From the NCBI RefSeq assembly GCF_000708205.1, contig NW_014575550.1, positions 62,001 to 126,000 on the forward strand: a stretch of 64,000 nucleotides of DNA, in the 5' to 3' direction. Below are positions 59,152 through 64,000 of the stretch, in pieces. The translations under genes and the position numbers were made by a program. Within the stretch, counting starts at the first letter, position 1, and every line of letters starts with the position of its first letter. Source of the stretch: Mixia osmundae IAM 14324. Lineage: Eukaryota > Basidiomycota > Mixiomycetes > Mixiales > Mixiaceae. The notes under the pieces were generated by a model. It saw nothing but the letters and a program-made list of their open reading frames with translations. It did not search any database and had not been told where the DNA came from.

Positions 59152-60778
59152 TCAGTTGTAAGGCGAAAACGTCTGCTCGGCCGCATAGCCATGGCCGAGC
59201 GTCGCGTTCTCGTCGATCGTCTCGAAAGCGACTGGAGCAAAACTTGCCGTATTGGTCATTGGCAAGCTAGGCCGTCTATTTGGCAGACTTGGCGCAGTCA
59301 TCGGACGATAATAGGAGTTCTCGATGATGCCATTGCGACCGCTTGCTTCCATGTCATGCCCCTGATGCCCTCCGGCTTTTTGCCGTTGCTTGCTGCGCGA
59401 CTCTTCCGCTTTCTTCCTCGCTCGCCATTCTTTCCTGATATCTTTAAACTCTACAAGGTTGAGTGCTGTCAGCACCAGTGTTTCCAACACGCGAGACATG
59501 CACACCTTGGGGACCTCTCTTCGGACCATGCTTTTGCATGCTGATGTGAGCATTGAGATGGTTGAGTGTGCCGTATGCCTTGGTGCAGCCCGGGTAGTTG
59601 CAATCATAGAGTCGTTCGATCTCATCAAAACGCCTGCGAGCACGTTTGCGATGAGCGCCCAAGATCTGTCCGAAGCCGAAGTGCTGTTGTCGGTCGTATG
59701 GCATCTGCGGGTTGTGGAAGGGCGAGAAGCTTTGCATGCCGCCAAAGGGCGAAAAGGTGTCCATGCCCGTGTTGGGCCTCGAGCTGTCTGCTTCGCTCAT
59801 GTAGGTTGTCGCTGTATCTGGTCTAGGATATTCTGTGCGATACAGGATTGCTCGGCTCGGCGTGCCGACAAGTGAAGACGGGTGATGCGCGAATGAAGAC
59901 TCTGACAAGTCAGGCACAGAGAATTTCCTGAACCGAAGTTGATCCATTCGATCATCTGCTTCCTGGAGGGCGAAGCTGTCGATGTTGTGTTGAAAGAGCG
60001 ATGAAGGGTCCTCTGCTTGGCCACTGCTCACTAAGGTATAACCCGCCATTGACGTTGAGGGGTGCTGCGCGTGAGAGATATTGTATGGCTGATGATGCGC
60101 GCCAAACGGAGGAGCACCAAATGTCTCGTATGAGCCTAGCTGCTCTGATTCGTAGCCGGGTGCGCCGAAATAAGGAGCTGAAGCATACGATGGGGCTGTC
60201 ATTGGCCTCGTGTTTCTGACATTCATGCCGAGTGGCAGCTGATGGGCAGCCCAGAGCGGCATATTGGGAACGACAGTCGGGTGCTGAGGCGAGACGAAAG
60301 CCTGTTGGGCGGAGCTCGCTGTTGTAGGATCGCCTCCCTCTTGCGCAGGGCTACGGTACGCTTCCTCAAGTCCAGATGCGACGTCATCATTTGGCGAGAC
60401 TGCGAGAGGTGAATGCAGCAGATCCGACGAATGGTTGACCAGAATTTGTTGCGGGCTACCTTGCAGATCTGTCGCCGAGGTCGGCGTGTTGGACAATGCA
60501 GGTGAGAATGTGTGCTCCTCCTCGTTGATGAGCGACGGCATTGCCGTTCTGCGCGGCGGGTCGAAGCTAGCTTGACTGCCCCAAGGTCTAGTCTGAGGCG
60601 CAGTCGATGGTCTATGAGAGGATGATGGAGTGTGAGCGAGCTTCTGCTGATGTGAAGGCGGCGTGAGCAGCGAGTGCCTCGAGGTTGAAAGCGATGAGGC
60701 CGTGAGAGGCCGATGATCCAGGAACGCGGACGATTCCGGATAAGCAGCTAGCACTTCAGAGGACCGATAAAAGCTCAT
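59152..60778 (-). CDS. C2H2 zinc-finger transcription factor
   Basis: Exons 59515-60778 and 59152-59450 (64-bp intron) give 520 residues. One conserved finger, CNYPGCTKAYGTLNHLNAH then ISMQKH (C-x4-C-x12-H-x5-H), sits near residue 395. It is preceded by RRRFDEIERLYD and followed, across the intron, by KREFKDIRKEWRARKKAEE. This arrangement is a recurrent single-finger type in fungal regulators (Con7-like is possible but not certain). The rest is Ser/Pro/Gln-rich and probably an activation region. ATG 60778 (MSFYRSSEV) was chosen because the longer frame has no ATG further upstream. Confidence 0.82.
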
Positions 60779-61380
60779 TGCAAGCACCTATATCAAGCTG
60801 TTGTCACACCCTTTTTCAGCTCTTTGTCACATCTGTCCTCGGCCAGTGACCGACGTGTTTGTCCTGCACGAGCGAGCCAGTCGAGCAGCGCGCACGAGCC
60901 GGAGCTGGAGCTGGTGCAAGCGAGCGCAGCAGCCTCGCCAGCTGAGGTGTCGACAGCCAGTCCTGGAGCACGAAGCCTCGCCAGGCGGTCGAATGGAATT
61001 CTGAGGAGCGGGTTGACTTTGTTCGCTTCCCAAATCGGGTCGACCGAGTCGCCGGCGTCGGGCAGGCAGGCAGGCGTTCGCTGACCAACCTACAAGGCTA
61101 GATGTGCTGACTGGATGCTGCTGCTGTCGAGTCGACAGACTGCCCTGCTGAGATCCTGCAGCGTCGCTAGATGAAGAGAGACCCTGGGATGAGGATAGAG
61201 CCGAGGCCAGACTTGGAGACAATTCCAACACACGTGGCAAGAGCGAACTAGCGAGCTGCCGTTCATAGATTGCAGGCCGAGGCTCTCATCTCTATTCGGA
61301 GCTTTTGCAGTGACCGAGCGTACACTCATGAACCTGAAGGTCCGTGCATTGTCAATAGATAAGACTCTTGCAATACATAT
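60779..61380. other. 602-bp upstream region of the C2H2 gene
   Basis: Long promoter-sized gap between two minus-strand genes. It includes Ser/Arg-coding shadow frames that I do not accept. No repeat or RNA gene recognised. Confidence 0.4.
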
Positions 61381-64000
61381 CTACAATTCGACTCGATTGT
61401 AATTTCTTCGGATAGCTTGGGCAGCTTGTTCGGCTGCTTGTGCTGCTGCAGACGAGGCAGACGCAAGGGCATCCTCTGCTGCTGCAAGGACTGAGGTAGC
61501 GTGCTCTTGTATGTTCTCTGGCGTGGGCGTCGCGCCGACCGCGCGAGAGGCAGCCCTAGTGGCTTCGTGGATTGCTTGTGCAGCATCGGCAGACGGGACA
61601 GCTTCGTATGCAGAAGAGGCGACCGATTTGACAGACTCGACGATACCTTGTGGACTCGGCTTGATACCGACAACTTTCTGGGCTTCGCGATATACATTCT
61701 GCGCATCTATTGATGGCAGGGACGAAGAAGCGGCCGAGGCGGCGGACACGACGGATGCCGAGGCCGCACTATAGACGCTCGAGGCTGACTTGGCGACGTC
61801 GACAGAAGGTAGGGAAGGTGCGCTCTTGCTCAGGGAAGATGCGGCAGAGACAGCTGATGCTGACGCGACAGACGCGGCACTGCTGATCGAGGCTGATGCG
61901 ACAGAAGCCGCGCTGACACCCGAGGACTGTGCAGCTGCGGCCAGAGAAGCGCCCGATGCTTGTGCGACCGACACAACGGAGGAGACCGAAGCTTGCGCAG
62001 AATTGACGTCCGGCACGCCCGGCAGGGACTTGCTCAGCGACGAAGCGATGGAAACCAGTGTAGCTTGAGCATCTCCAGCAGCCGATCCTGCAGCTGAGCT
62101 AGCGGCTTTGTAAGCGCTCGTCGCATGCTCGACAATGCCTTCGGGCGAAGGCTCGATTCCAGCGGCTCTCTGAGCCGATCGAATGGCTTCATGAGCTTGC
62201 GAAGATACCGCTGCAACGTAGCCTTGCTGCGGGATGACGCGCGACGTGATGGCGGCTGATGCAGCGGAAGCAGCTGATGAAGCCGAGGCAGAGGCCAGCG
62301 ATGCGATCGATGCGGCAGACACTGACGCGACCGATACTGCGGATGCGCCAGAAGCTGACAAGACTGAAGCCGCGGAAGCAGCAGAAGCCTGTCCATAGTT
62401 GGCAACGGACGACAGCGAAGCAGAAGCGACGGAAGCTACGCTCGCAGCCGAGCCTTGAACATCCGTCGGGATAATGGCAGCAGCTGCTGAAGCAGCAGCA
62501 TTGTAAACGCTCGATGCGTGCTCTGTCAGACCTTCGGGGGACGGCTCAAGGCCAACTGCACTTTGCACTGATCTGTACGCTTGATGCGCTTGCGAAGAGG
62601 CCGAGGCGACGTAACCTTGATTGGGATAGACTTGCGAAGAAGCTGCTGCCGTGCCTGCCACGAGCACAGACGAAGCAGACTCGTAGATGTCTGCAACGAC
62701 GCCTGCGACCACAGCGGTCGGCGCAGCATCCGCTACTTTCGAGAGGAGAGATGTCGCCGTATCAGCCAGATCGGAGTAAACGCTTTCGGCCGAGGCAGAA
62801 TAGCCACTTGCGGCAGGCGTGGTGATTGCGCCTCCTGCTGCCGAGACGACTGCTGCTGTGGCCTCCGCGTACACGCTCGAGACCGCTGCTGCTGCGCCCT
62901 TGGCGCGATTGACGACGCCTTCGCCCTTGATGGCAGAAATGCCGACCGATCTCGAAGCCTTGAGACGAGTCTCAAAGGTCTCAACGATCGTGTCTAGCTC
63001 GCTCTGAAGTTCTGCCAGGGTAGAGATTGTATTGGGTGCTTTTGACAGAGCGGGATCTGACTTCTGACCGGATTGTAGCGCACGGAAGTCGGCAGCCCAT
63101 TTCTTCTCACTTTCTCCAAGCGCGTGGTAGCGAGTCCAATCGACCGCAGTCACATCCTCGAGCCACGTGAGACTGTGACCCGCCTCTTCCTGAGCAGTAG
63201 CCACTAGCGTCTGAATACCTTTGAAGGCTTTGTCGACCGCAGAGACTTCTAGCTGGGTCTGAGTGCGACGATACTCGTCGATCTCCTCTGCAATACTATC
63301 GGATCTTCTAGAGATCTTAGAAAGCGCCTTGGTGACGATCGTCTGTGCATCTGCCACGGCGCTGTCGACGTCTTCCTTTGCGGCTGCATCCGTCAGCTTT
63401 GAGAAGTACTTTGCCAACTTTGACAGGTAGCCCGTAGCGTCGTCTTGGATCTCGCGCAAGCGGGGCTCGAAGCGAGCAGGGATGTCGCTCGAAGCTGAAT
63501 TGCGAAGAGCAGTCAAGCGTTGGATGAGCAGATTTCTTTCACGTAGTGCGAGCTGATCGATCTCCTTCTCGTACGTCGCCAAAGCAGACTCGACTTTGTG
63601 TCGCTTTTCTGACACTGCTGGATCTTGTGCCGGTACCGGCGTCGCGGTGTCAGGGATGATTGCATCGGCATCGACCGCGCCATCTGCTAGTCCTTCGGCA
63701 TCGTGCGACACATCCTGCTTTAGCTCAAGAAGCACAGCTGTGTGGATTCAGCACCACATCAGTCGGAAGGAAAGATGAGCTCACTCTCTTCGTCCTCATC
63801 AGAATCCGAGACTTCCTCGAACAGTTTGATCTCCTCTTCAGCATCGGCAGCGACATCCGAAGCCACTTTCGCGGTCTTGTACTCGAAAACTTTTGCGTAG
63901 ATCTTGTCCGTTTGCGGTTTGATGTAGAGCGAGTGGAATCTCCTGAGCCATGGCAAGATCTTAGATTGCAAGAACGATCCAGAATGACGACTGAGGTCGA
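61381..64000 (-). CDS. Ala/Ser-rich repetitive protein, 5' end beyond window
   Basis: The minus-strand gene runs to the window edge. Exons are 63785->64000 and 61381-63737 with a 47-bp intron. The frame is open to the edge with no certain start. The N-terminal part is helical and charged (LYIKPQTDKIYAKVFEY, acidic EEVSDSDEDEE). It has VDWTRYHALGESEKKWAADF, a segment recurring in uncharacterised fungal proteins sometimes mislabelled hoxa13. The C-terminal 480 residues are Ala/Ser/Val-rich amphipathic-looking sequence with four copies of a PSPEGI-EHA-type motif. No transmembrane segment. A membrane-surface or lipid-coat role is a guess only. Confidence 0.75.
61482..62580 (-). repeat. Four coding copies of a PSPEG/EHA motif
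   Basis: Copies of about 28 codons lie at roughly 62493-62578, 62103-62185, 61610-61692 and 61482-61560. The core strings are GLEPSPEGLTEHASSVY, GIEPSPEGIVEHATSAY, GIKPSPQGIVESVKSVA and GATPTPENIQEHATSVL. Each is followed by Ala/Ser-rich filler. Confidence 0.75.

Noticed and set aside
61700-62500. Ala/Ser-rich region as an artefactual frame on the opposite strand
   Set aside because: Minus-strand frame is continuous, carries the spaced motif and ends in a plausible stop; plus-strand frames are short shadows.
1-64000. tRNA, rRNA, CRISPR or transposon content
   Set aside because: None recognised by eye in genes or gaps; a tRNA or repeat search was not possible here, so small RNAs could be missed.

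Overview
The window is nuclear DNA of a compact fungal genome, most likely a basidiomycete. The evidence is dense genes with many short introns (about 74 resolved here, mostly 41-67 bp, with CTGAC/CTAAC-like branch sites), the fungal aminoadipate enzyme LYS4, a MedA-type regulator, a MAG-type GPI glycoprotein and a serine-rich CIEC protein family known to me from basidiomycetes. A Pucciniomycotina-like genome is possible, but that is inference. I see no transposon, virus-like element, CRISPR array, rRNA or tRNA gene. Most gene models were rebuilt by joining reading frames at GT-AG (sometimes GC-AG) introns. Nearly all joined coding lengths are multiples of three, including the ten-exon VPS13 model.

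Layout. 1-12.3 kb: a 5'-truncated CNNM/MAM3-type transporter, sulfite reductase beta subunit (MET5), ALG8 glucosyltransferase, a nuclear protein with a UBZ4-like finger, and a Rab4 GTPase with an insertion. 12.4-24.4 kb: VPS13 (minus), sharing a short promoter with NAR1 (plus). 24.9-30.5 kb: a MedA-type regulator facing a large serine-rich protein.

30.9-36.4 kb: the accessory block. It holds five loci of one family of small secreted proteins that I cannot assign to a known family. Four look intact and one is a remnant. They share a signal-peptide exon, the signature CC-x(32-33)-C-x(13-14)-C and conserved intron positions. This is the most likely undescribed system in the window.

36.7-47.4 kb: homoaconitase LYS4, CENP-C/Mif2 with a triplicated N-terminal motif, eIF2B gamma (GCD1) with two adjacent GC-AG introns, RRP15, a cytosolic-type gamma-glutamyltransferase, and an Stm1/SERBP1-like protein. 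47.5-64 kb: a CNH-like propeller protein, a GPI-anchored MAG-type glycoprotein, cytochrome c1, the SelO pseudokinase AMPylase, a vacuolar amino-acid transporter, kynureninase BNA5, a C2H2 factor, and a 5'-truncated Ala/Ser-rich protein with a four-copy motif.

Apart from the secreted family, this is housekeeping content in tightly packed divergent and convergent pairs. There are no operons, and neighbouring genes show no shared pathway.
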